Part shown: positions 1 through 8,126 of the stretch, one piece after another
Layout of the letters: each line of letters starts with the position of its first letter
How positions within the stretch are numbered: the stretch's first letter is position 1
Notes under the pieces: model-generated
What the model saw: the letters and a program-made list of their open reading frames with translations, nothing else
What the model was told of the DNA's origin: nothing
The model's database searches: none
Assembly: GCA_022838965.1 (NCBI GenBank)
Contig: JALHDK010000064.1
Span: forward strand, 7,852 to 26,851
Length of the DNA stretch: 19,000 nt
From: Actinomycetales bacterium
GTDB lineage: Bacteria; Actinomycetota; Actinomycetes; Actinomycetales; Actinomycetaceae
Direction of reading: 5' to 3'
Program-made: the position numbers and the translations under genes

Positions 1-2952
1 CCCCGCGACGTCTTCGCGCGCATGATGGCGCTCGCCCTCGAGATGCCCGACGAGCTCACGAAGCTGCCCTTCACGGGCACCAGCGAGCACCCCGCCCACT
101 GCGTCGTGTCCCTGCTGCTTCGGCCCCTCGTGGCGCCCGCAGTGCCCGGCTACTCCACGGAGCGGAGGATGGAGATCCGCTTCTTCGTCCCCGGCAGCCT
201 CGTGGCCAACCTCGACTTCGTGGAGAGCATCTTCGGGAACGGTGGCGACCCCTACCTCCCGGAGAACGACGCCTCGCTGAACCCGGACGGCTGGACGGGC
301 ACCACGGGCATGGTGGTCCTCGCGCCCCACCTCGTGGGAGTGAAGAAGAAGGACATCGGCCTTCCCCACTGGGACGAGGCGACCGAGCGCCAGCGGCGCG
401 ACGGCATGAGCTGGAAGGACGAGGACGAGCTCTACAACGGGGGCCACGCCTTCAAGCTCTGCGCCCGCGACGAGCGCGGCGTGATCGTCACGATGATCGC
501 CGACAACTACTTCGGCTACTGCAAGAAGGAGGTCAAGACCCAGATCTCCTACTCCGCGAACCTGTTCGGCAACGTCGAGGAGGAGCACGCCGGCGGCGCG
601 CTCGTGTTCCCCAGCTACAACCTCGGCAACGAGTACACCTACGACCGCCGCTCGCTCTACACGATGGCGGACGTGCTCGCGCGCGATCCGGAACGCTTCG
701 AGGTCCAGCCGGAGGGGCACGCCCTGGACCGACTCCACGACCACATCGTGCTCGTTCCGGAGCGCCCGACGTTCTCCCTGCGCAACCAGACGGTGTCCTG
801 GGACGGGCCCGACGGGGAACGGCGGACCATCAGGCTGCGGGCGGACACCACCTACCTCGAACCGAACGGGTACCGGGTCCACATGGAACCCTCGCAGGCC
901 GATCCGCGGGTGTGGAACCTCATCGGCACCGACCCGCAGGCGTCCGCCTGCCACAAGCCGAGCACGGTCTCGGGCGGTGGCAAGTCCGAGATCTCCAAGG
1001 CGATCACCGACGCCTTCATCTCCACGAACGCGTACTCGGCGGACTTCGAGAAGGACATCGAGATCGTGGCCTCGATCCTCGCGCGGGACTTCTCGAACCG
1101 TTTCGCCAACCCCGCCTGGAACGGCAAGGACCACCGGCCCATCCTCAGCGAGCAGCGTTCGATCGGTTCGGTGATCAAGCTGCTGACGCCGTCGGAGCAG
1201 GACTTCAGCTGGGAGTACAACGAGTGGCTGCGCAGCATCCCGCAGCACATCAAGGAACTCGTGTACGTGGTCAAGCGCTTCTACCGCCCGGAGTGGAAGG
1301 GTGACTGGCGCAGCCACTTCACCGTGGGGATCATGAACGGCCGCCAGGGCAACGCCGTGCGGCTCAACGGGGAGAAGATCACCGTCAACGCCCTGCGGGT
1401 GGGCTTCGAGAGCGACGGATCGTGGCGGATCTTCAGCCTGCGCCACGACTTCAGCCCGGCTGTCAAGGTCCAGCTGGAGGACGACATCACCGCCAGCGTG
1501 GTCGCCCCGCCGGGGGCAGGCTTCCCGGACGGCGACCGGTCGCGGAAGTTCGTCATGAACTGTGAGCGCCTCCTCTTCCAGCGCCCGGACGACGCGATCC
1601 ACCGCGGCTACGACAAGCAGGCCGAGAAGGACATCGCCAGCCCGGGCACCTTCCTGTCCAACTTCGAGCCGCTCACCCCGGCCGACGCCCGCGAGATGAT
1701 GTCCGACGCGATCGGCTTCAGCCAGTTCACCGAGCCGATGAAGAACCTCATCCGGCGAGCGGCCGCGCTGGAGGAGGGCGAGTTGCCGTCGTACTTCGTC
1801 TCCTCGGCCAACCCCCGGATCGTGGACGGCAAGCCGTCGAAGAACCCGCGGTACCTCCAACTGCGCCCGGACCTGGCCAATCCCCGGGAGACGGCCACCG
1901 CAGACCTCGCGGTGCACCTGTACAAGGGCGTGCCGACCTCCGAGCCGGTGATGTGGCCCGTCGACGTCATCGCCGCCGGACGCCGCAACAACCCGCCGGA
2001 GCCGGGGGTGCGGCCGCTGTGCACGTTCAACCCGCTGCACTACATGGAGCTGCCCGAGCTGTTCATGGAGTACATCAGCTCGATGACCGGCAAGTCCCCG
2101 TCCACGACCGGCGCGGGCTCCGAAGGTGCCCTCACCAAGGGCCCGTTCAATGCCATGCCGGCGATCTTCGACCTGAACGCCGCCCTCCTGTCCTACGTGC
2201 TCACCGGCTACGACGGCTGGGTCTCCTGCGCGGGGTTCGTGGGGCCGAAGGTGCGGGTGGACCACGACATCAGCATGCTGGTCCCCGAGCTGTTCTCACG
2301 CATGTCCGCAGACGAGCGTGACGCCCACACGCTCATCGCCGAGGGCGATCTCGAGAAGCTCGAGGACTTCGAGCACAACGGCCGCATGGTGCTGGCCAGC
2401 CGCCTCGGATACCGCATGAACGCCCACTTCGCCTCGAAGTACTTCGGCCGGATCTTCATGCACCCGCACGTGGTGTTCACCCAGGAGATGCTCAAGCCGG
2501 AGCTGCAGGACATGGACGTGTTCGCGGAGAGCATGGACACGATCGTGACCACTCACGAACGGGTGGCCCGGAGCTACTTCGAGGACGGCACCATCGAGTA
2601 CGCCTGCCCGCCGCTGCGGGCACTGCTCGAGATCATGGCCTTCGGGGCCACCGCCGACGGCAAGGACCTCGCCTCGCCCGAGGTGCGCGGCCTCTTCGAG
2701 CGGGACACCGTGCTCGCCAGCGACTGGTACGCCGCCCGGCTCGATGCGAAGCAGGCGGCGGACGTGCGGCTGGCCGAGGAGGGGATCGCGGCGCTCACGA
2801 CCTTCGTCGACTCACCCGAGAACGCCGAGGTGGTGGCACGCCTCGGACTGGCCGATCGCCTGGTGCGGGACCGCGCCGAGCGGGACCGGCTGGCCTCTCC
2901 CGAGTACCGCGCGAGCCTGGTGGGGACACTGGGGCTGCAGCCGCTGCCCTGA
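1..2952 (+). CDS. PPi-type phosphoenolpyruvate carboxykinase, 5'-truncated by window edge
   Basis: The frame is open from base 1, so the Met at 22 is internal and the N-terminus (probably 100-200 residues) lies upstream. About 983 residues are visible. The protein resembles the very large PPi-dependent PEP carboxykinases described from Propionibacterium and Entamoeba, which interconvert oxaloacetate plus pyrophosphate with PEP, CO2 and phosphate in the cytosol. Supporting stretches, numbered from the Met at 22, are the Gly/Lys motif SGGGKSEISK near 317-326 after a CHKPSTV segment, a PYLPENDASLNP segment near 80, YCKKEVKTQISYSANLFGN near 160, FQRPDDAIHRGYDKQAEKD near 520, and SSMTGKSPSTTGAGSEGALT near 690. 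It is unlike the GTP- and ATP-dependent PEPCK families in size. A stop at 2950-2952 ends the gene just before a hairpin. The family call comes from remembered resemblance, not a search. The protein is often annotated only as hypothetical. Confidence 0.78.
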   Translation, partial: PRDVFARMMALALEMPDELTKLPFTGTSEHPAHCVVSLLLRPLVAPAVPGYSTERRMEIRFFVPGSLVANLDFVESIFGNGGDPYLPENDASLNPDGWTGTTGMVVLAPHLVGVKKKDIGLPHWDEATERQRRDGMSWKDEDELYNGGHAFKLCARDERGVIVTMIADNYFGYCKKEVKTQISYSANLFGNVEEEHAGGALVFPSYNLGNEYTYDRRSLYTMADVLARDPERFEVQPEGHALDRLHDHIVLVPERPTFSLRNQTVSWDGPDGERRTIRLRADTTYLEPNGYRVHMEPSQADPRVWNLIGTDPQASACHKPSTVSGGGKSEISKAITDAFISTNAYSADFEKDIEIVASILARDFSNRFANPAWNGKDHRPILSEQRSIGSVIKLLTPSEQDFSWEYNEWLRSIPQHIKELVYVVKRFYRPEWKGDWRSHFTVGIMNGRQGNAVRLNGEKITVNALRVGFESDGSWRIFSLRHDFSPAVKVQLEDDITASVVAPPGAGFPDGDRSRKFVMNCERLLFQRPDDAIHRGYDKQAEKDIASPGTFLSNFEPLTPADAREMMSDAIGFSQFTEPMKNLIRRAAALEEGELPSYFVSSANPRIVDGKPSKNPRYLQLRPDLANPRETATADLAVHLYKGVPTSEPVMWPVDVIAAGRRNNPPEPGVRPLCTFNPLHYMELPELFMEYISSMTGKSPSTTGAGSEGALTKGPFNAMPAIFDLNAALLSYVLTGYDGWVSCAGFVGPKVRVDHDISMLVPELFSRMSADERDAHTLIAEGDLEKLEDFEHNGRMVLASRLGYRMNAHFASKYFGRIFMHPHVVFTQEMLKPELQDMDVFAESMDTIVTTHERVARSYFEDGTIEYACPPLRALLEIMAFGATADGKDLASPEVRGLFERDTVLASDWYAARLDAKQAADVRLAEEGIAALTTFVDSPENAEVVARLGLADRLVRDRAERDRLASPEYRASLVGTLGLQPLP

Positions 2953-2986
2953 GGACGGTGCCCTGAGGACGCTGCCCTGAGGAACG
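2945..2986. repeat. Three tandem copies of a 14-bp unit (TGCCCTGAGGACGS)
   Basis: Units begin at 2945, 2959 and 2973; the third has one mismatch (GAGGAAC). The first copy contains the TGA stop of the carboxykinase gene. In the carboxykinase frame, further TGAs follow in the later copies, so the array may be a slippage product that duplicated the stop region. No function is evident. Confidence 0.7.
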
Positions 2987-2993
2987 GGGCAGC
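2971..2993. terminator. Stem-loop between convergent genes
   Basis: Perfect 7-bp arms GCTGCCC (2971-2977) and GGGCAGC (2987-2993) enclose a 9-nt loop. It lies 18 bases after the carboxykinase stop and just before the arfB stop on the other strand, the right place for a bidirectional terminator. There is no T-tract on either side, so it is not a canonical intrinsic terminator. Confidence 0.4.
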
Positions 2994-2995
2994 GG

Positions 2996-3445
2996 TCAGT
3001 CCGTAGGGCGGCTCCGGAGCTGCTTCGTCACGGAGCGGAGCTTCTTGGAGCGCAGGCGCCGTTCCCGGGACGCGCGCGTCGGTCGCGTGGCGCGCCGCGG
3101 TGGCGCGGGCGGTGCCAGGGCGGCGCGCACGATGTCCGCCAGGCGCTCCAGCGCGACCTGCCGGTTGGCCAGCTGCGCGCGCCGCTCCGAGGCCACGACG
3201 GTGAGGACGCCGCCGGTCAGCCTCTCTGCGAGTCGCTCCAGCAGGCGGGCACGCTGCGCCTCCGTCACCGCGGCCGACGCCGCCACGTCCCAGCTGAGCT
3301 CCACCCGCGAGTCCGCGGTGTTCACCCCCTGCCCGCCGGGACCGGAGGCGCGCGAGAAGCGCCACGTCAGCTCCGCCGTCGGGATCGTGAGGGCGGGGCT
3401 CACGCGCAGGCCGGGACGCGGCGGTGCGGGCATGGAGGCCATCAT
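2996..3445 (-). CDS. arfB: Peptidyl-tRNA hydrolase ArfB (YaeJ-type ribosome rescue factor)
   Basis: 149 residues, the usual length for ArfB. The protein enters the empty mRNA channel of stalled ribosomes and hydrolyses peptidyl-tRNA. The catalytic loop is visible as SGPGGQGVNT with GGQ at 37-39, preceded by the typical FSRA and followed by a release-factor-like fold (SRVELSW). A long, strongly basic tail (about 115-146, rich in Arg and Lys) matches the ribosome-channel-binding C-terminus, which separates ArfB from RF1/RF2: it has the GGQ domain but no codon-recognition domains. The ATG at 3445 is 30 bases downstream of the LysE-type gene stop; the Met at residue 5 (3433) is an alternative start and neither has a strong Shine-Dalgarno. 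Probably co-transcribed with the exporter upstream, though functionally unrelated. Confidence 0.9.
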   Translation of the reverse strand: MMASMPAPPRPGLRVSPALTIPTAELTWRFSRASGPGGQGVNTADSRVELSWDVAASAAVTEAQRARLLERLAERLTGGVLTVVASERRAQLANRQVALERLADIVRAALAPPAPPRRATRPTRASRERRLRSKKLRSVTKQLRSRPTD

Positions 3446-3475
3446 CCCGCGGGCGGCGCCTCGCGGCCAGCGGCG

Positions 3476-4219
3476 TCAGTCCACGAAGAGCAGCACCACG
3501 GCGACCGCGATGAACAGCCCGCCGAAGACGTGGTTGAGGACCCGTTGCCCCCGCGGGGTGGCGGTGAAGCGCTGGAATCCGCGCGCCGCCGCCGCGAAGA
3601 AGAACCACATCACCAGGATGTCCACCACCACGATGGTCGCGATGAAGACGGCGTACTGCGGGAGGAGCGGCGCGTCGGGCCGGATGAACTGGGGGGTGAA
3701 GGCGAGGAAGAAGACGATCGCCTTCGGGTTGAGCAGGTTCACCCAGATGCCACGGCGGACCATCGACCACGCCGGCTCGCCCTCCCGGGAGAGGCCGACG
3801 ACGGCGGCGGCCGGGGCGGCGTCGCCGGCCACCTGCGCGTCGTCGCCGGTCACGTGGGCGCGCGCCGGGGCGGGGGGAGGAGGGTTCCCGTGCGCCGAGC
3901 GGTGCGGCGGGGGCGGGGCAACGGCGAGGTCGGCCGGCCGGGCGAGGAACATCCGGGCGCCGAGATACACCAGGTATGCCGCGCCCGCGTATCGGATGGC
4001 ATCGAAGAGCGCGGGGGAGTTGGCCACGATGAGGCCGACACCCGCCGCGACGATGAGGACGTGGGCGACCAGCGCGATCTGCTGGCCGACGATTCCCCAG
4101 ATGGCGCGGCGGAAGCCCTCGTTCAGGGCGTTCGTCATCGTGTTGATGGCGCCCGCGCCCGGCGTGAAGCTGATGAGCACGGAGGCCGTCAGCAGCGACA
4201 GCCACACGGACAGGGTCAC
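3476..4219 (-). CDS. LysE/RhtB-family amino-acid exporter with inserted loop
   Basis: 247 residues from a GTG start at 4219. An upstream in-frame ATG exists but would add a low-complexity Arg-rich stretch read through a tandem repeat, so I rejected it. Family marks are the N-terminal helix ending SFTPGAGAINTM, a long second and third helix with AYLVYLGARMFLA, then the conserved GIWVNLLNPKAIVFFLAF and a C-terminal helix pair; about six membrane segments in all. LysE/RhtB proteins export amino acids or related small metabolites by proton antiport; the substrate cannot be read here. Family members are usually 200-215 residues. The excess is a Pro/Ala-rich, helix-poor insertion at about 97-148 in the loop after the third helix. 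Preceded by the kinase-like gene on the same strand, followed closely by arfB. Confidence 0.85.
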   Translation of the reverse strand: MTLSVWLSLLTASVLISFTPGAGAINTMTNALNEGFRRAIWGIVGQQIALVAHVLIVAAGVGLIVANSPALFDAIRYAGAAYLVYLGARMFLARPADLAVAPPPPHRSAHGNPPPPAPARAHVTGDDAQVAGDAAPAAAVVGLSREGEPAWSMVRRGIWVNLLNPKAIVFFLAFTPQFIRPDAPLLPQYAVFIATIVVVDILVMWFFFAAAARGFQRFTATPRGQRVLNHVFGGLFIAVAVVLLFVD

Positions 4220-4280
4220 CCTGACACGGTAACCCGGGCGTCGCGGCGCCGGCGGGGACGTCCGGGGTGCGGCCCTACGG

Positions 4281-4328
4281 AGGCGCGTGCGGAGGCGCGT
4301 GCGCAGGCGCGTGCGCAGGCGCGTGCGG
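4281..4328. repeat. Tandem repeat, 4 x 12 bp (AGGCGCGTGCGS)
   Basis: Copies start at 4281, 4293, 4305 and 4317; copies 1 and 4 end in G, copies 2 and 3 in C. The array lies between the kinase stop (4338) and the exporter start (4219). Being in multiples of 12 it would not shift a frame, but it lies outside both genes. It may be a variable-number locus or a structured mRNA spacer. Confidence 0.9.
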
Positions 4329-4337
4329 CGGCGGCGG

Positions 4338-5714
4338 TCACGCGAAGTAGATGCTGCCCCCGATGAACTCCCGCAGGATGGAGTTGAACGGCACCCGGGA
4401 GACATCGATCGGCTCGAAGAAGGAGAGCAGGTTCGAGAGCCGGTCCCTCGTCTCGCGGTACGGGCTGTCATCGCGAATGGTGGCGAGGGCCTGCTCGGCG
4501 GGCAGCCGGAGGGCGTTCATCTCGTAGAGCATCGACGTGTTGAACATGACGTCGGCCTGTTCCTGGAACCGGAAGATGTGCTCGTACTCGCCGCGGCGGA
4601 CGCTGGACCACTGTGCCAGGGTCTGCTCGGGAAGGATGCCCCGGGTCATGTGGTCGCGCACCATGCGGCGCAGCAGCCGGATCTCGGTGGTGGGCACCCG
4701 GTTCACGCTGACGTAGATCCGAAAGGCGACACTCGGGTGGACGCGGCCCAGGATGGCCGGGTTGAGGGCATGGATGCCCTCGATCACCAGGATCTGGTCG
4801 GGCCCCACCCGCAGGGGGGTCGTCACGCCGGTCCGGGTACCGGTGACGAAGTCGAAGGTCGGGACCTCGACGGGTTCGCCGTCGATGAGCTGCCGGATGT
4901 GCCCCTGCATGAGCGGCAGGTCCAGGGCGTCCAGGCGTTCGAAGTCGTAGGCACCCGACTCGTCGCGCGGCGTGTCCTCCCGGTTGACGAAGTAGTTGTC
5001 CAGGCTGAGCGGGACCGGCTTGAAGCCGTTGACCTCCAGCTGGGTGGACAGGCGGCGGGTGAACGACGTCTTGCCGGACGACGACGGGCCGGAGACCAGC
5101 AGCACCCGCAGGGCGCGCCGCTGGCCGAGGATCGTGTCCGCGATGTCCGCGATCTCCTTCTCGTGGAGAGCCTCCGCGATGGTGATCAGCGAGAGCGCCC
5201 GGCCGGAGGAGATGTAGGTGTTGAGGTCCGCGACGTGTTCGATGTCGATGTTGTCGAGCCAGCGGCGGGTCTTCTCGTACGTCCGGGACAGGAGCACGGG
5301 CGGCACCAGGGGCGTGTCGGCCCCGCGATCCACGTCCCCGAAGTCCACGATGAAGCCCGGGGGAAAGGGGATGATCGTGAAGGGCTCGATCAGCGCCGTG
5401 TCCTGGAAGGCGGGGTACACCGCCCGGACCTCCAGCCCGTCCACGGCGTAGACCCAGTAGCCGCTCTCCTTCCGCAGGAAGCGGATCTGGGCGCGTGACG
5501 CCGCCCACTCGGCGAGCTTGCGCCCGATGAGCGCCACCTCGCGTGTGGAGAGGGGCGACTGGTACAGGCTGCAGTAGACGCCCTCGAGGATGGAGTACGA
5601 CGTCTGGAGCCGCTCACCGGGGAACAGGTCGTGGATCACCTTGATGAGGCCGAGCTTGACGGTCTGCCGGCCCTTGCGCAGGTGGGTCTCCCTCATGATC
5701 ACATGATCCGCCAC
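4338..5714 (-). CDS. Uridine-kinase-like nucleoside kinase (P-loop, phosphoribulokinase/uridine kinase family)
   Basis: 458 residues from a GTG at 5714. ATG at residue 7 (5696) is an alternative; no clear ribosome site favours either. The C-terminal half is a uridine-kinase-like P-loop domain: Walker A GPSSSGKT at 209-216, LSLDNYF at 236-242, YDFERLDALD near 256-265, VPTFDF at 284-289, VIEGIHALNP near 310-319, RRMVRDHMTRG near 345-355, and a C-terminal REFIGGS. The N-terminal 190 residues resemble the accessory region that precedes the kinase in longer firmicute nucleoside kinases, where it is preceded in turn by a TGS domain; no TGS domain is seen here. It probably transfers phosphate from ATP to a nucleoside or related sugar, but substrate assignment in this subfamily is uncertain. 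Divergent from the FMN reductase gene. Confidence 0.82.
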   Translation of the reverse strand: MADHVIMRETHLRKGRQTVKLGLIKVIHDLFPGERLQTSYSILEGVYCSLYQSPLSTREVALIGRKLAEWAASRAQIRFLRKESGYWVYAVDGLEVRAVYPAFQDTALIEPFTIIPFPPGFIVDFGDVDRGADTPLVPPVLLSRTYEKTRRWLDNIDIEHVADLNTYISSGRALSLITIAEALHEKEIADIADTILGQRRALRVLLVSGPSSSGKTSFTRRLSTQLEVNGFKPVPLSLDNYFVNREDTPRDESGAYDFERLDALDLPLMQGHIRQLIDGEPVEVPTFDFVTGTRTGVTTPLRVGPDQILVIEGIHALNPAILGRVHPSVAFRIYVSVNRVPTTEIRLLRRMVRDHMTRGILPEQTLAQWSSVRRGEYEHIFRFQEQADVMFNTSMLYEMNALRLPAEQALATIRDDSPYRETRDRLSNLLSFFEPIDVSRVPFNSILREFIGGSIYFA

Positions 5715-5749
5715 GGGGTCGGCCGGGTGCGGGCCGATGGCAACTCTCC

Positions 5750-5776
5750 CCGGGCGGGGCCCGGAGCCCCTATGCT
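5750..5776 (+). promoter_or_regulatory. Possible promoter region of the FMN reductase gene
   Basis: A TATGCT hexamer at 5771-5776, 36 bases before the ATG, is a plausible -10 (TANNNT). No convincing -35 lies 16-19 bases upstream. A perfect 6-bp stem with 3-nt loop (CCGGGC at 5750-5755, GCCCGG at 5759-5764) occupies that place instead and could be an operator or a structural element in this 98-bp divergent spacer. Confidence 0.3.
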
Positions 5777-5812
5777 CTCATCACCCACACACCACGGATC
5801 GAGGACGGACAC

Positions 5813-6397
5813 ATGGTCAGAGTGGCAGTGATCTCGGGCTCGGCGAGTCCCCACCGCACGGGCGCCCCCATCGCCCGCTGGATCGCGGAGAAGGTCGGCC
5901 AGCGCGAGGGAGTGGAGGTCGACCTCGTCGACCTGCAGGACCTGGCGTTGCCGTTCTACGACGAGCCGAACCTCCCCCGCCTGCGGCAGTACGTGCACCA
6001 GCACACCAAGGACTGGGCGGCGCGCGTGGCGGCCGCTGACGCGTTCATCTTCGTGACCCCCGAGTACAACGGGTCATTCCCGGCGATCCTGAAGAACGCG
6101 CTCGACTACCTGCATCACGAGTGGCACTACAAGCCCGCCGGCGTGGTCACCTACGGTGGAGGACTCTCGGCGGGGTTCCGGGGCGCGCAGGCGCTGCGGC
6201 AGATCCTCTCGGCCCTCTACATGGTGCCCATCCAGGAGGCGGTGGCCATCCCGTTCGTGTACGAGCACCTTGACTCCGAGGGCTTCCACCCCACCGAGGG
6301 CATGGAGCTGGCCGCCGAGGCCATGATCCGCGAGATGTTGCGGGCCCAGGGGGCGCTCGCGACACTCACGATGCCGGAGCCGCACGCGGACTACTGA
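5813..6397 (+). CDS. NADPH-dependent FMN reductase family protein
   Basis: 194 residues, normal for the family. ATG at 5813 has a GAGG sequence about ten bases upstream. The flavodoxin-like fold is marked by the FMN phosphate-binding loop GSASPHRTGAP at 9-19 after a hydrophobic first strand, the conserved PEYNGSFPAILKNALDYL at 83-100, and GGGLSAGFRGAQALR near 120-134, all typical of NAD(P)H-dependent FMN or quinone/azo reductases of the cytosol. The physiological electron acceptor cannot be deduced. It is a single-gene plus-strand unit, divergent from the kinase gene and convergent with the ACT-protein gene (9 bases between stops). Confidence 0.9.
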   Translation: MVRVAVISGSASPHRTGAPIARWIAEKVGQREGVEVDLVDLQDLALPFYDEPNLPRLRQYVHQHTKDWAARVAAADAFIFVTPEYNGSFPAILKNALDYLHHEWHYKPAGVVTYGGGLSAGFRGAQALRQILSALYMVPIQEAVAIPFVYEHLDSEGFHPTEGMELAAEAMIREMLRAQGALATLTMPEPHADY

Positions 6398-6406
6398 GCG
6401 CGCGCG

Positions 6407-6826
6407 CTACTCCGCGTGCAGGGCCGTGAGGATGGCGAGTGCCTTCTCGGGCGGGTTGAGCTTCATGATCATCACGCGGCGCCCGCTCGCGCCCGCGAAG
6501 GCGGCGTACATGTACTCCACCGACACCTGGTCGTCGAACAGCGTGAGCAGGTGGGCCAGGCCGCCTGGCCGGTCCGGCACCTCCACCCCGATCACCGGGG
6601 AGACCGTGGCGGTGAGTCCGGCCTCGTGCAGGGCGGTGAGCGCGGTCGCGTTGCTGTCCACGATCGCCCGGACGATCCCGAAGCGATCGGTCTCGGCGAT
6701 GGTCATGGCGCGCAGGTTCACGCCATGCTCGGCGAGGGCGGTCGCGAACGTCGAGAGACACCCGGGCCGGTTCTCGAGGAACACGGAAATCTGGTCGAGC
6801 ACACGCACGTGCTGGTCACCGAGCAT
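6407..6826 (-). CDS. Tandem ACT-domain protein (amino-acid-binding regulator)
   Basis: 139 residues forming two ACT domains, about 8-72 and 76-139. The first begins QISVFLENRPGCLSTFATAL and the second GVEVPDRPGGLAHLLTLF, each with the Gly/Pro turn and the following helix that build ligand sites between ACT domains. No catalytic or DNA-binding domain is attached. The ATG at 6826 overlaps the paaK stop by 11 bases and has a GGGAGG site just upstream, so it is the last gene of the iorA-iorB-paaK operon. Stand-alone tandem ACT proteins are commonly found beside arylpyruvate oxidoreductase and aryl-CoA ligase genes. A role in sensing aromatic amino acids, perhaps controlling one of the operon's enzymes, is inference. 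Confidence 0.88.
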   Translation of the reverse strand: MLGDQHVRVLDQISVFLENRPGCLSTFATALAEHGVNLRAMTIAETDRFGIVRAIVDSNATALTALHEAGLTATVSPVIGVEVPDRPGGLAHLLTLFDDQVSVEYMYAAFAGASGRRVMIMKLNPPEKALAILTALHAE

Positions 6827-8126
6827 GGGTGGTGACCTCCCTTCGGTCGATGATGCGCTTCGCCTTGCCCTCGCTCCGCTCCACGGTGCGCGGGTTCACG
6901 AGGACGCAGGTCGCCTGGACACCGAGGGCCGAGTGCAGTTCGTCCTCGATGCGGCGTTCGAGTGCGATGATCCTCCGGACCTCGTCGGAGAACAGTGACT
7001 CGCTCATCTCCACCTCGACGGTGAGCGTGTCGAGGGCACCCTCGCGGTCCACGATGAGGCGGTAGTGCGGTTCCACGCCCTGGACCCGCAGCAGTACGTC
7101 CTCCACCTGCCGGGGAAACACGTTCACGCCGCGGATGATGAGCATGTCGTCATTCCGTCCCATGAGGCGGTGGATCCGGCGCGCGGTCCGGCCGCAGGCA
7201 CAGGGCTCGTCGATGAGGTACGTGATGTCGTGGGTCCGGTAGCGCAGGATGGGGGAGCCCTCCCGGCCGATGGAGGTCAGCACCAGTTCGCCCTGAACCC
7301 CTGCCGGCAGCGGGGTGCCGGTCCGCGGGTCCACGATCTCGGGGTAGAAGACGTCCTCGAAGACGTGCAGCCCGTCCTGTTCGGGGCACTCGGCCGCGAC
7401 TCCCGGTCCGATGAGCTCGGTGAGCCCGTAGATGTCGTGGGCCCGGATCCCCAGCTTCGCCTCGAGGTCCGCCCTCATGGCCTCGCTCCACGGCTCCGCT
7501 CCGAAGAAGCCCACCCGCAGGGGCAGGGAGCGGATGTCGATCCCGATGTCCCGCGCGTGCTCGGCGAGGAACATCGCGTACGAGGGGGTGCAGGCGAGGG
7601 CCGTGGACCCGAAGTCCTGCATGATCTGAAGCTGGCGGAGCGTGTTGCCGGATGAAAGGGGTAGGACCATCGCGCCCAGCGCCTGCGCGCCGTAGTGCAC
7701 CCCGAAGCCGCCGGTGAAGAGGCCGTAGCCGTAGGCGGTCTGGACGACGTCGTCGCGGCCGACTCCCCCCATGTCGAGGGTCCGCGCCATGACGTCGCCC
7801 CACAGCTCGAGATCGCGCCGCGTGTAGCCGTCGACCACCGGCTTCCCGGTCGTCCCCGACGACATGTGCACCTCGACGATCTCGCCCGGGTCCACCGCCC
7901 ACAGCCCGAAGGGGTAGCCCTCGCGCATGTCGGTCTTGGAGGTGAACGGGAGACGTGCGACGTCGGCCAGGGAGAGCACGTCCGCGGGCGCGACCCCCAG
8001 GGCGTCCATGCGGTCCCGGTAGAACGGGACGCGTTCGTACAGCCGTGCCACGGTTGCCCGGAGCCGCGCGAGCTGCAGGGCGACGAGCCGTGGCCGGGGG
8101 AGGGTCTGCGTTGACTCATTCCACAT
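6816..8126 (-). CDS. paaK: Phenylacetate--CoA ligase (aryl-acid CoA ligase)
   Basis: 436 residues from ATG at 8126, preceded by AGGAGG at ideal spacing; the frame is open further upstream but that extension is basic low-complexity sequence inside iorB. An AMP-forming ligase: arylacetate + ATP + CoA to aryl-acetyl-CoA + AMP + PPi. The ANL-family P-loop is SSGTTGKPVV (from residue 89), the adenylate motif YGLTELIGPGV follows, then the LRYRTHD hinge region, a CACGR segment and the C-terminal lid with GRNDDMLIIRGVNVFP and a terminal KAKRIIDRR. The start overlaps the iorB stop by 11 bases and the stop overlaps the ACT gene, indicating translational coupling. In this context it may activate aryl acids released from, or feeding into, the IorAB product pool. 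It lies apart from any paaABCDE genes, so a role in full phenylacetate catabolism is not supported here. Confidence 0.92.
   Translation of the reverse strand: MWNESTQTLPRPRLVALQLARLRATVARLYERVPFYRDRMDALGVAPADVLSLADVARLPFTSKTDMREGYPFGLWAVDPGEIVEVHMSSGTTGKPVVDGYTRRDLELWGDVMARTLDMGGVGRDDVVQTAYGYGLFTGGFGVHYGAQALGAMVLPLSSGNTLRQLQIMQDFGSTALACTPSYAMFLAEHARDIGIDIRSLPLRVGFFGAEPWSEAMRADLEAKLGIRAHDIYGLTELIGPGVAAECPEQDGLHVFEDVFYPEIVDPRTGTPLPAGVQGELVLTSIGREGSPILRYRTHDITYLIDEPCACGRTARRIHRLMGRNDDMLIIRGVNVFPRQVEDVLLRVQGVEPHYRLIVDREGALDTLTVEVEMSESLFSDEVRRIIALERRIEDELHSALGVQATCVLVNPRTVERSEGKAKRIIDRREVTTHAR

Noticed and set aside
2574..4205. 543-residue minus-strand open frame
   Set aside because: It is an Arg/Pro/Gly/Ala-rich antisense shadow spanning the carboxykinase 3' end, arfB and the exporter, all of which have clear family motifs in other frames.
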